DNA of 64,000 bases from Phycisphaerae bacterium RAS1 (GTDB taxonomy: Bacteria > Planctomycetota > Phycisphaerae > UBA1845 > Fen-1342). Of the stretch, positions 38,619 to 46,012 are shown piece by piece. Made by a program: the position numbers and the translations under genes. The notes under the pieces were generated by a model. The model was not told the origin of the DNA. It searched no databases and worked only from the letters and a program-made list of their open reading frames with translations. The DNA is taken from positions 1,550,001 to 1,614,000 of the forward strand of contig SMLU01000001.1 in the NCBI GenBank assembly GCA_007859745.1, in the 5' to 3' direction. How positions within the stretch are numbered: position 1 is the stretch's first letter; the number at the start of each line of letters is the position of its first letter.

Positions 38619-40452
38619 ATTCCTTCCTCCAATCATCGTCGTCCTTGAACGCCGGCTGGTTGTGCTTGTGCAGGATGTGGTCCTGAAGGACGAGCACGTC
38701 GATCTCCGTCCGCATGAAGCAGCGGTACGCGTCATGCACGGTGCAGACGATCGGCTCGCCGCGGACGTTGAACGACGTGTTCACCAGCACGCCGCAGCCG
38801 GTTTTCTCGCGGAACGCCGTCAGCACGCGGTGGAACTCCGGGTTGTCCTCGGGATGCACGGACTGGATGCGGGCGCTGTAGTCCACGTGCGTCACCGCGG
38901 GGATGTCCGAGCGAAGCTGGTTGACGACCGAGAGCATGTCGTCGTCGCCGGCATTGAACTTGCTCAGGTCGCCCTTCTTCCGGCGGCTTTCGCAGACCGG
39001 CGCGACCAGCAGCATGTAGGGGCTTTCGCGATCGATCTCAAAATACTCGCCGATGCGGTCATACAGCACCGCCGGAGCAAACGGGCGGAACGACTCGCGG
39101 TATTTGATCTTGAGGTTCATCACCGACTGCATCTGCGCATTGCGCGGGTCGCCGATGATCGAGCGCGCCCCCAGCGCCCGCGGGCCGAATTCCATGCGGC
39201 CGTGCAGGTAGCCGACGATTTTGCCGGCGGCGAGGAGTTCCGCGACGCGCTGCGCCCGCTCGCGGTCGTTGGAAACGTGCTCGGCGGGGCAGCCGTGGCG
39301 CTCGAGGAACGCCTTGACCTCATTCGTGCCGTAGGCCGGGCCGAGCAGGCTGCCTTTCTGCATGTCGCGGCCAGTGGGGTTCATCTTGCGCGGGACTTTG
39401 AAGTACGCGTGCGATGCGAGCAATGCAGCGCCCAGCGACCCGCCCGCGTCGCCGGCGGCGGGCTGAATCCAGATGTCGTCGAAGATCTTCTCGCGCAGGA
39501 GCTTGCCATTGGCGACGCAGTTGAGCGCCACGCCGCCGGCGAGCACGAGTTTGTCCGCCCCCGTCCGCCGCCGGACGTGCCGGCCCATCAGGATGACGAC
39601 CTCTTCGAGCACCTTCTGCACCGACGCGGCCAGGTTCATCTCGCGCCGCGTGATGCGCGACTCCGGTTCGCGCGGCGGGCCGTCGAAGAGCGAGTTGAAC
39701 AGCGGGTTGGTCATCACCACGCTGTCGATGTATCCGAAATACTCGGTGTTCAGCCGATAGGAGCCGTCCGGGCGGATGTCGATCAGGTTCTTTTTGATCT
39801 TGTCGTAGTAGATCGGCTCGCCGTAGGGCGCCAGGCCCATCAGCTTGTACTCGCCGGAATTCACCTTGAAGCCGCAGAAGTAGGTGATCGCGCTATACAG
39901 CAGGCCGAGCGAGTGCGGGTAGGTGATTTCTTCGAGCAAATCGACGCGGTCGCCGTCGCCGACGCCGATGGTCGTCGTGGCCCATTCGCCGACGCCGTCG
40001 AGCGTGATGATCGCGGCCCGCTTGAAGGGCGACGGGTAGAACGCCGACGCGGCGTGCGACATGTGGTGCTCGGTGAAAAGCAGCTTGCCGGCCTTGCCGA
40101 GCGTGCCGATGGCGCGGCGGACGTATTCGCCGACCCACATCTTGATGCCGAGGACAGAACGCGTGGCCTTTTCGAACTGATCGACGCCGGTGTTGCCGGC
40201 GGCGATCGTGTTCTTGAGGATGCGGTCCCAGGTCCAGAGGGGGTTGTCGTAGAAGACGATCGCGTCGAGGTCGGACGCCTCGACAAACGCCTCTTCCAGG
40301 CAGTAGTTGATCGCGTGCCGCGGGAAGCGCGGGTCGTGCTTCTTGCGGCTGAAGCGCTCTTCCTGCGCCGCGGCGATGATTTCGCCGTCGCGTACGATGG
40401 CGGCGGCGGAGTCGTGATAGAAAGCCGAGATGCCGAGGACTGTTGTGCTCAT
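38605..40452 (-). CDS. Carbamoyltransferase, NodU/CmcH family
   Basis: This 615-residue enzyme transfers a carbamoyl group from carbamoyl phosphate to a hydroxyl, usually on a sugar or small molecule. The N-terminal Kae1-like domain starts ILGISAFYHDSAAAI-like (VLGISAFYHDSAAAIV) with metal-binding His in TEHHMSHAASAF, and it has GEYKLMGLAPYG and LAGGVALNCVANGK. The C-terminal domain includes GRMEFGPRALGARSI and NTSFNVRGEPIV. I start at ATG 40452; the upstream codons are repeat sequence. Genes for a methyltransferase and an SGNH hydrolase lie just upstream and a deacetylase downstream, so the acceptor is probably an extracellular glycan. Confidence 0.96.
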   Translation of the reverse strand: MSTTVLGISAFYHDSAAAIVRDGEIIAAAQEERFSRKKHDPRFPRHAINYCLEEAFVEASDLDAIVFYDNPLWTWDRILKNTIAAGNTGVDQFEKATRSVLGIKMWVGEYVRRAIGTLGKAGKLLFTEHHMSHAASAFYPSPFKRAAIITLDGVGEWATTTIGVGDGDRVDLLEEITYPHSLGLLYSAITYFCGFKVNSGEYKLMGLAPYGEPIYYDKIKKNLIDIRPDGSYRLNTEYFGYIDSVVMTNPLFNSLFDGPPREPESRITRREMNLAASVQKVLEEVVILMGRHVRRRTGADKLVLAGGVALNCVANGKLLREKIFDDIWIQPAAGDAGGSLGAALLASHAYFKVPRKMNPTGRDMQKGSLLGPAYGTNEVKAFLERHGCPAEHVSNDRERAQRVAELLAAGKIVGYLHGRMEFGPRALGARSIIGDPRNAQMQSVMNLKIKYRESFRPFAPAVLYDRIGEYFEIDRESPYMLLVAPVCESRRKKGDLSKFNAGDDDMLSVVNQLRSDIPAVTHVDYSARIQSVHPEDNPEFHRVLTAFREKTGCGVLVNTSFNVRGEPIVCTVHDAYRCFMRTEIDVLVLQDHILHKHNQPAFKDDDDWRKEYELD

Positions 40453-40459
40453 AATCTCT

Positions 40460-40661
40460 GCCTGCTGTAGCGTCGGCCCTCTGTGGCCGACGGTTCGTAG
40501 CGTCGGACCTTCGCGTCCGACGGCGTGTAGCCCGGCCGCCATCGGCCGGTTCGTCGCTCATTCAACCGGGCTGCGGGCAGCTCGGCTCCGTTTTCACCGC
40601 GGATGGTCGTCGCCGCGGAATGGTGGGCGATGTCCACCCTACGTCTGCGCCCACGCCGGTT
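40460..40661. repeat. Cluster of three hairpin repeat families
   Basis: This gap holds GTAGCGTCGGCCCTCTGTGG (40468), GTAGCGTCGGACCTTCGCGT (40497), GTAGCCCGGCCGCCATCGGC (40527) and GGTGGGCGATGTCCACCCTA (40622). Each is a half or whole hairpin of a family seen elsewhere in the window. Several families landing in one gap suggests a tolerant insertion site. Confidence 0.75.
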
Positions 40662-41903
40662 TCAGGCCTCTTCCGTTCGCTGCTGCGCCGTCGGACTCGG
40701 AGGTCCGACGCTACGGCCGGCGCCGCGGCGCGGGTTTCTCATGCCGTGCAGCCAGCCACGGACGCCGTCGACCATTCGCGTGGCGAGCGGCCGTTCGATC
40801 TTTCGAATTCGCCCGCTTCCGGGACGAATCACCAGGAACCAGGATTCAAAATTCCGCACGCCGCACTCGATCTGGTAGTTGCGAAACGCGACCGACCAGA
40901 ACGCCTGCACGACGTGAACGTCGAAATCGAGCCGCGTCTCGGCTGCGGCCGTCCGAATTTCGCCTGCGAGAAGATCTTCGCCCGATTCGAGGATTGTAGT
41001 CGTCGCGAGCAGGATCGCGCGTCCCTCCGGCGTGAGCAGCGTCGGCAGGAGCCGCAGGAACCGGGCCTGAATCTCAACGCCCATGTGCCCGCCATAGGCG
41101 TCGAAATGCGTGTGCTTGCAGCGATCGGGCATGAGCATGAAGGGCATGTTCCACGTCACCAGGTCGAAGCGTCCGAAGCGGCCGGCGTGCTCGAACACGT
41201 CCGCCTGCTCGGCCCGCACGTGCGGCATTTGGTTCAGCTCGGCGTTGAGCCGGGTGACCTCGACGGCCCGCGGGTTGATGTCCAGCCCCAGCCCTTCCTC
41301 GCAATGCCGCGCGGCCGAAAGCAGCACGACGCCGGAGCCGGGGCCGACGTCCAGGCAGCGCTTCAGGCGGCCCTGCGGATGCGCGTCGATAAAATCCACG
41401 TGCAGCAGCGAGTCGGTGCCGGCGACGACGCGCCGCAACAGCAACGGCTTTTCGCCGTCGGCGATAAGCGTCAGCGGGCCGATCCCGTAAACGCGAAATC
41501 GCAGGAACTGCCCGCCGCTGTCCGCGCGAAACAGGTGGTTTTCTTCCCATCCGCGAAGCGTCGTCGCACCGATCAGGTCGGCCCACGTCTGCGGCAACAG
41601 CGTCTCGCCCAGCACGAACGCGCGGAACAGGTCTTGCGCGCGGCGCGGCGACAGGGCGCGATAGACGCCTGACAGCGCCGACGGCTCGAACACGGTGCAG
41701 CGGCCGCTCATGAATCGCGACAGCACGCGCCACTCGCGCCCCAGCGGCAGCCCGCCCAGCTTCGGCGGCGGCAGATGCTGCAGGCGGCTCAAATCGAGCC
41801 CGCGCAGCTCATCCAGAAACCGCCCGCGAAACGGCGGCCTCAGAAAACCGAGCCAGTCGTCGGCCTCGACGATGTACTCGCGAGTGTCGTCGGCCGGCGT
41901 CAT
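40662..41903 (-). CDS. SAM-dependent methyltransferase
   Basis: This 413-residue protein has an N-terminal region of about 165 residues without a clear family, then a class I methyltransferase fold. The SAM-binding motif I is CLDVGPGSGVVLLSAARHC, the acidic motif II is GLGLDINPRAVEVT, and motif IV is TWNMPFM, close to the NPPY/F type found in PrmC and HemK-like N-methyltransferases. The C-terminal 40 residues are basic and partly repeat-derived. It overlaps the SGNH hydrolase gene by four bases (ATGA), so they are co-translated. The acceptor is unknown; a glycan or glycolipid step fits the neighbours. Confidence 0.85.
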   Translation of the reverse strand: MTPADDTREYIVEADDWLGFLRPPFRGRFLDELRGLDLSRLQHLPPPKLGGLPLGREWRVLSRFMSGRCTVFEPSALSGVYRALSPRRAQDLFRAFVLGETLLPQTWADLIGATTLRGWEENHLFRADSGGQFLRFRVYGIGPLTLIADGEKPLLLRRVVAGTDSLLHVDFIDAHPQGRLKRCLDVGPGSGVVLLSAARHCEEGLGLDINPRAVEVTRLNAELNQMPHVRAEQADVFEHAGRFGRFDLVTWNMPFMLMPDRCKHTHFDAYGGHMGVEIQARFLRLLPTLLTPEGRAILLATTTILESGEDLLAGEIRTAAAETRLDFDVHVVQAFWSVAFRNYQIECGVRNFESWFLVIRPGSGRIRKIERPLATRMVDGVRGWLHGMRNPRRGAGRSVGPPSPTAQQRTEEA

Positions 41904-42919
41904 GAGGGGGGCGCTCCGCTCAATGCGGCGACGGCGCTGGCCGCCGGCAGCAGCCGTTCAATCGTCGGCGCCAGCGACGCCGCGAGGGCTGCGTGTCCGG
42001 CCGGCGTCGGATGAACGTCATTCTTGAACCGGAATCCGCGCCGCTCGGCGGCCGGGCGCTGCATCAGGTCCGGCAGCGGATCATGCAGTGTGCAGCCGAC
42101 CGCGGCCGCGAGTTCACTGAAGCGCGCCTGGTAGGGCCGCGCGTCGGCCGTGCCCTCGATGTACTGATGCAGCGGAATGGGCATCAGCACGACCGGCCTC
42201 TCGTGCGCGCGAATCCACTGCTCGAGGATGGCCCGCATCAGCAGCCAGGCCGGCGAGTCGGGCCGGTCGTAATCGGGCAGCGGCTGGTAGTGGCTCATTT
42301 TCTGCACGACTTCGCGCAGGCCCAGCGCGTTGACGACCTTCCGCAACGTTGCGAAGCGCCCGCCGCGATCGACGTGGGCGCCCTCGTCGGCCGCCATCGC
42401 CTCGGTCGGGATCGGGTCTTTTCTGACGGGCACGTTGCAGAGCGTCAGCCCCGCCGCGCTGCGTTCGTAGTAGGGCTTGGCGTAGCAAAGTTCGCGGCCC
42501 TGGTCATCGACGTAGACGCGATAGCGGGCGACGATGCGGCGGATGTTCTCGACCAGCACGGAGATCAGCAGCACGTCGTGCTCGATTCCGCCGGCCATTT
42601 CTCGATAGGCCAGGTACTGTTGATCGGTTCCGGTTCCGGGCAGGGCGAAGTTGTAGACTTCCAGGTTGGGGATCAGCGATTCCAGCACGTCGCTGTAGCG
42701 TTTTTCGTTGGATACGCCGTCGCCCGCGGAGAATGAATCGCCGAAGAGCAGCACGCGCCGGGCCGACGTCCGCGCGGGAGTGAAATCGCGGTTGCAGCGG
42801 AAGCCGGCGCTGTTGACGCGGACGAGGTATCCGCCGCTCTCGTGCTCGACGCGGGCTTTCAGGTTCGGGATGAACCGGTAGCCGATGGTCGGGTGGTATT
42901 CGAGAAGCTGGCGCGACAC
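41900..42919 (-). CDS. SGNH/GDSL-family hydrolase
   Basis: This 339-residue protein has block I LLFGDSFSAGDG (nucleophile Ser) and block V DVHPTPAGHAAL (catalytic Asp and His). The Gly and Asn of blocks II and III are plausibly in ALPGTGTDQQY and LVENIRRI. There is no signal peptide. Such proteins near carbamoyltransferases and methyltransferases are usually part of exopolysaccharide or glycan modification sets as acyl transferases or esterases. It is the first gene of the minus-strand group. Confidence 0.88.
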   Translation of the reverse strand: MSRQLLEYHPTIGYRFIPNLKARVEHESGGYLVRVNSAGFRCNRDFTPARTSARRVLLFGDSFSAGDGVSNEKRYSDVLESLIPNLEVYNFALPGTGTDQQYLAYREMAGGIEHDVLLISVLVENIRRIVARYRVYVDDQGRELCYAKPYYERSAAGLTLCNVPVRKDPIPTEAMAADEGAHVDRGGRFATLRKVVNALGLREVVQKMSHYQPLPDYDRPDSPAWLLMRAILEQWIRAHERPVVLMPIPLHQYIEGTADARPYQARFSELAAAVGCTLHDPLPDLMQRPAAERRGFRFKNDVHPTPAGHAALAASLAPTIERLLPAASAVAALSGAPPS

Positions 42920-43090
42920 AGTGGATCACCCTGTGAATGCGATTGACACAACAACAGCGTTGGTCGCTTAGAAGGTGTTCGAATTCGGCGGCGTTGTCGG
43001 TGGAATAATCAACCAGGCCCGGCTCTCTGGTTCCATTCTCGAATGGTGGGGGGCCGAAGTCAATCAAATTGCGGCGCCGCGGCGTGCGGA

Positions 43091-43247
43091 GTGTGACCAT
43101 CGATTTTGGCAGGCCGGCGGGCACGTCTGTTCGCGGGCATATCTGTCCGAACCCGCCGCGCCAAGCGGCGGGTCGACGTCCTCGGCCGTCATCGCACCGA
43201 TCGCTCCACGGTCGTCAACCCGTCGCTCGGCGCGGCGGGTTCCGAAA
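43091..43247. repeat. Composite dispersed repeat, GAACCCGCCGCGCC family, copy 2
   Basis: The unit starts GTGTGACCATCGATTTTGGC, continues to TCTGTCCGAACCCGCCGCGC (43142) and ends with the inverted arm near 43245. It shares both the flank and the hairpin with 33096-33236 (opposite orientation) and 47881-48065. The rest of 42920-43350 holds no gene I can support. Confidence 0.8.
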
Positions 43248-43352
43248 GACGGCGCGATCTCGGCGGCCGATAAAATCAATGTCCTTGTCTGTCCAAGAGC
43301 CACGTTTCAAACAAAAACGATTCCCGGCGACACACGTCGTCCGCCTCTCGGC

Positions 43353-43481
43353 TACCGCTACTTTCAGCAGCTCGACAACGCGCAGACCGCGCAAAAGATG
43401 AACCGCTCGGAGCAGGCGGTGAGGAGCCTGTGCGTCCGGGCGCTGATCCGGCTGCGGGAGATTCTGGCGGATGACTTGTAA
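43353..43481 (+). pseudogene. Remnant of an ECF sigma factor (region 4)
   Basis: About 42 codons ending at the TAA (43479-43481) encode YFQQLDNAQTAQKMNRSEQA and VRSLCVRALIRLREIL, which looks like sigma region 4 of an ECF factor. Regions 2 and the linker are missing; the dispersed repeat lies where they should be. It directly precedes a broken kinase gene, so a sigma/kinase pair has decayed here. Confidence 0.7.
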
Positions 43482-43534
43482 GCCCGGCGACGCGGCGCGC
43501 GCCCGAAGCGGCGCCGGCAGCGACGCTCGAGCAG

Positions 43535-44343
43535 GTGCTGGACCGCTACCTGCGCGAGGTGGCGGCGGGGGCGCGCCCGGATCAGGAAAGCTACCTGCGC
43601 GCCCATCCTGACCTGGCCGAGCCGCTGCGGGGCGTCTTCCGCACGCTGGAATTCGTCGAGGCCACCGGCCGCTGCCTGCATTCCGCGGACCTGGAGCGCG
43701 GCCGGACACTGGGGGATTTTCGAATCCTGCGGGAAATCGGGCGCGGCGGGATGGGAGTGGTCTACGAAGCCGTTCAGATTTCGCTCAAGCGGCACGTGGC
43801 GCTGAAAGTGCTGCCGGCCAGCGCCCTGTTGTCGGGCGGCGCCCCGGAGCGCTTCCGCCGCGAGGCCGCCACCGCCGCGCGGCTGCACCATACCAACATC
43901 GTGCCCGTGCACGCCTCCGGCGTCGAGGACGGCGTGGAGTACTACGCGATGCAGTACATCGAGGGCGGCTCGCTGGCGAGCCACCTCGAGTGGCTGCGGA
44001 AGAGCGCGGCGCCGCCGGGGCGGGATTACTTCGAATGCGTGGCCCGCTGGGGCATGCAGGCGGCCGAGGCGCTGGCCTACGCGCACGCCAACGGTGCGAT
44101 TCATCGCGATATCAAGCCGTCCAACCTTCTGCTCGATCGCCGGGGCCGCGCTGCACGGCGCACTTCGTCGCGGCACTGGTGCGGCTGGGGCGTGGCGAGC
44201 GCACCGCCGGCCGCGAGCACCTGCGGGCGTGCGTGGACACGGGCGTGTTTATTTACGTCGAGCACCGCCTGGCGCAGACGCTGCTGGCACGGGCTGAGGC
44301 CGACGAGCAGTGGCCGCACTGGATTGAAGCGCACCGCGAGTAG
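43535..44343 (+). pseudogene. Internally deleted Ser/Thr protein kinase gene
   Basis: The first part encodes a kinase N-lobe: GRGGMGVVYEAVQ, the Lys in VALKVLP, and the catalytic loop AIHRDIKPSNLLLDRRG (about residue 205). At about 44145 the kinase homology stops. DFG, APE and the rest of the C-lobe are absent. The remaining sequence, in another frame, reads HFVAALVRLGRGERTAGREH and on to WPHWIEAHRE with a stop at 44343. This looks like the C-terminal end of a TPR-type kinase. A large internal deletion that also changed frame explains this best. Confidence 0.78.
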
Positions 44344-44399
44344 AGAGCGTACGTTCGAATCGAAATAAGCGTGCGCGAGTCGGCGCCACAGCCTGCAGC

Positions 44400-44535
44400 G
44401 CGAAGCGCCGCCGAGCGCCCGCGGCGACTTGCGCTCGCTTGCGCTTCGCGTTCAGGCAGCGGCGCGGAATCGTGCACAGTCGCATAACCGCACCGGCGGG
44501 ACGCCGATGCTCCCCACGGCACGCGGATGCTCCGC
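44400..44535. repeat. Degenerate GAACGCGAAGCG hairpin and GGGACGCCGATGCTCC element
   Basis: A good right arm GCGCTCGCTTGCGCTTCGCG plus TTC (44431-44453) faces a decayed left arm near 44400. CACCGGCGGGACGCCGATGC (44488 onward) is an inverted relative of the element near 26849 and 33046. Confidence 0.65.
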
Positions 44536-44564
44536 GCGCGGCGCCGGCACTTACAATCCGCGCC

Positions 44565-45872
44565 ATGACAGCCGACGTGATGATCATTGGCGGCGGGGCG
44601 GCGGGGTTGGCCACCGCGATCTTCGCCGGTCGCGCGGCGGCGCCGACGCACGCCGGTCAGGCATCGCCGGCACGAATCGTCATACTGGACGGCGCGAAAT
44701 CGCTGGGGGCCAAGATCCTCGTCGCCGGCGGCGGACGCTGTAACGTGACGAACATGGTCGTCACGCCGCGGGATTTCGCTGGCGGAAGCCAGGCGGCGAT
44801 TCGCCGCGTACTGTCCGCGCTGTCGGTGGAGAAGACGGTCGCCTTCTTCCGTGAGATCGGCGTCGAGCTGTATGAGGACTATGACGGCAAGCTCTTTCCG
44901 ACGACCAACAAGGCACGCAGCGTGCTCGACGCGCTTCTGCGCGAGGCCGCTCGGGTCGGCGTCGATATTCGCACGGGTCATCGTGTCGTTGATGTGGAGC
45001 GCCGCGGCGATGGGTTCGTGGTTCTCTGCGAGCCGGCCGGCGGCGGGCGCAGCGAGCTGGCTGCTTCGGCGATCGTGTTGGCCACGGGCGGCCTTTCGTT
45101 GCCCAAAACGGGCAGCGACGGCGGCGGATACGCCCTGGCCCGCAAGCTCGGGCACTCGCTCGTGCCGACGACGCCGGCGCTCGATCCGCTGCTGCTGGAT
45201 GGCGCGTTTCATGCGTCGCTTTCGGGCGTGTCGCATCCGGCGGAAATGACGGTCGCGGCCGATGGAGAAAAGCCCGTGCGGCGGCGGGGATCGCTGCTGT
45301 GGACGCATTTCGGCGTCAGCGGTCCGCTGGCGCTCGACTGCTCACGTTACTGGAACCGCGCGAAGCTGGAGAACCGGCCGGTGAGCGTCCGGCTCAGCTT
45401 TCTGCCTGGGGAGACCTTCGAATCGGTCGAGAAGATGATGATCGCAGCCGCGGCGGACCGACCGAAGTCGACCGTGCAATCGCTTCTGGCCGGGCGGCTC
45501 CCGGGCCGCGTCGCGTCAGCGGTGGCGGCTGCGGTCGGCGTGGGCGAGCGCGTGCCGCTGGCGCACCTCTCGAAGCCGGGCCGGCGCTCGCTGATCCGCG
45601 CTCTGATTGAATTCGACCTGCCGGTGCGCGGCACGCGCGGCTACCGCTACGCCGAGGTCACGGCCGGCGGCGTGCCGCTGAGCGAGATCGAGCCGGCGAC
45701 GATGGAATCGCGCGTCTGCCCCGGGCTGTACCTGGTGGGCGAAATTCTCGACGTGGACGGCCGCATCGGTGGGTTCAATTTTCAATGGGCCTGGGCGAGC
45801 GGGTTCGCGGCGGGCGGGGCCGCTCTACGAAAGCGCGGCGGCATGGCGACGGCGTGCGACGCGGACCGGTGA
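44565..45872 (+). CDS. HI0933-family NAD(P)/FAD-dependent oxidoreductase
   Basis: This 435-residue flavoprotein has the FAD-binding motif IIGGGAAGLATAIFAGR at residues 7-23. The family-specific segment KSLGAKILVAGGGRCNVTN follows, and the C-terminal GEILDVDGRIGGFNFQWAWASG is characteristic. Related proteins include BaiN-type flavoproteins; the physiological substrate is mostly unknown. TACAAT at 44552-44557 is seven bases before the ATG, which would give a leaderless message. I chose ATG 44565 because the upstream 42 codons are repeat-derived. The neighbours do not suggest a pathway. Confidence 0.92.
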   Translation: MTADVMIIGGGAAGLATAIFAGRAAAPTHAGQASPARIVILDGAKSLGAKILVAGGGRCNVTNMVVTPRDFAGGSQAAIRRVLSALSVEKTVAFFREIGVELYEDYDGKLFPTTNKARSVLDALLREAARVGVDIRTGHRVVDVERRGDGFVVLCEPAGGGRSELAASAIVLATGGLSLPKTGSDGGGYALARKLGHSLVPTTPALDPLLLDGAFHASLSGVSHPAEMTVAADGEKPVRRRGSLLWTHFGVSGPLALDCSRYWNRAKLENRPVSVRLSFLPGETFESVEKMMIAAAADRPKSTVQSLLAGRLPGRVASAVAAAVGVGERVPLAHLSKPGRRSLIRALIEFDLPVRGTRGYRYAEVTAGGVPLSEIEPATMESRVCPGLYLVGEILDVDGRIGGFNFQWAWASGFAAGGAALRKRGGMATACDADR

Positions 45873-45893
45873 TGGTGCGCCCGCGAAACGACG

Positions 45894-45990
45894 GTGTGCG
45901 ATTTCGCGCCAACGTCAGAACGCGAAGCGCAAGCGAGCGCACCTCGCGGTGGGCGCTCGCTTGCGCTTCGCGTTCTGAAATGTGGCGCCG
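45894..45990. repeat. Dispersed hairpin repeat, GAACGCGAAGCG family, copy 2
   Basis: Arms 45917-45940 and 45953-45976 are a perfect 24-bp inverted repeat (AGAACGCGAAGCGCAAGCGA plus GCGC). The flanks match those of the copy at 4299-4394. It lies between convergent genes. Confidence 0.88.
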
Positions 45991-46012
45991 GCTTGGGCAC
46001 GCTGATTCAGGT

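Noticed and set aside
38662-40470. 602-residue plus-strand frame opposite the carbamoyltransferase
   Set aside because: Antisense shadow without family pattern; the opposite strand is a certain carbamoyltransferase.
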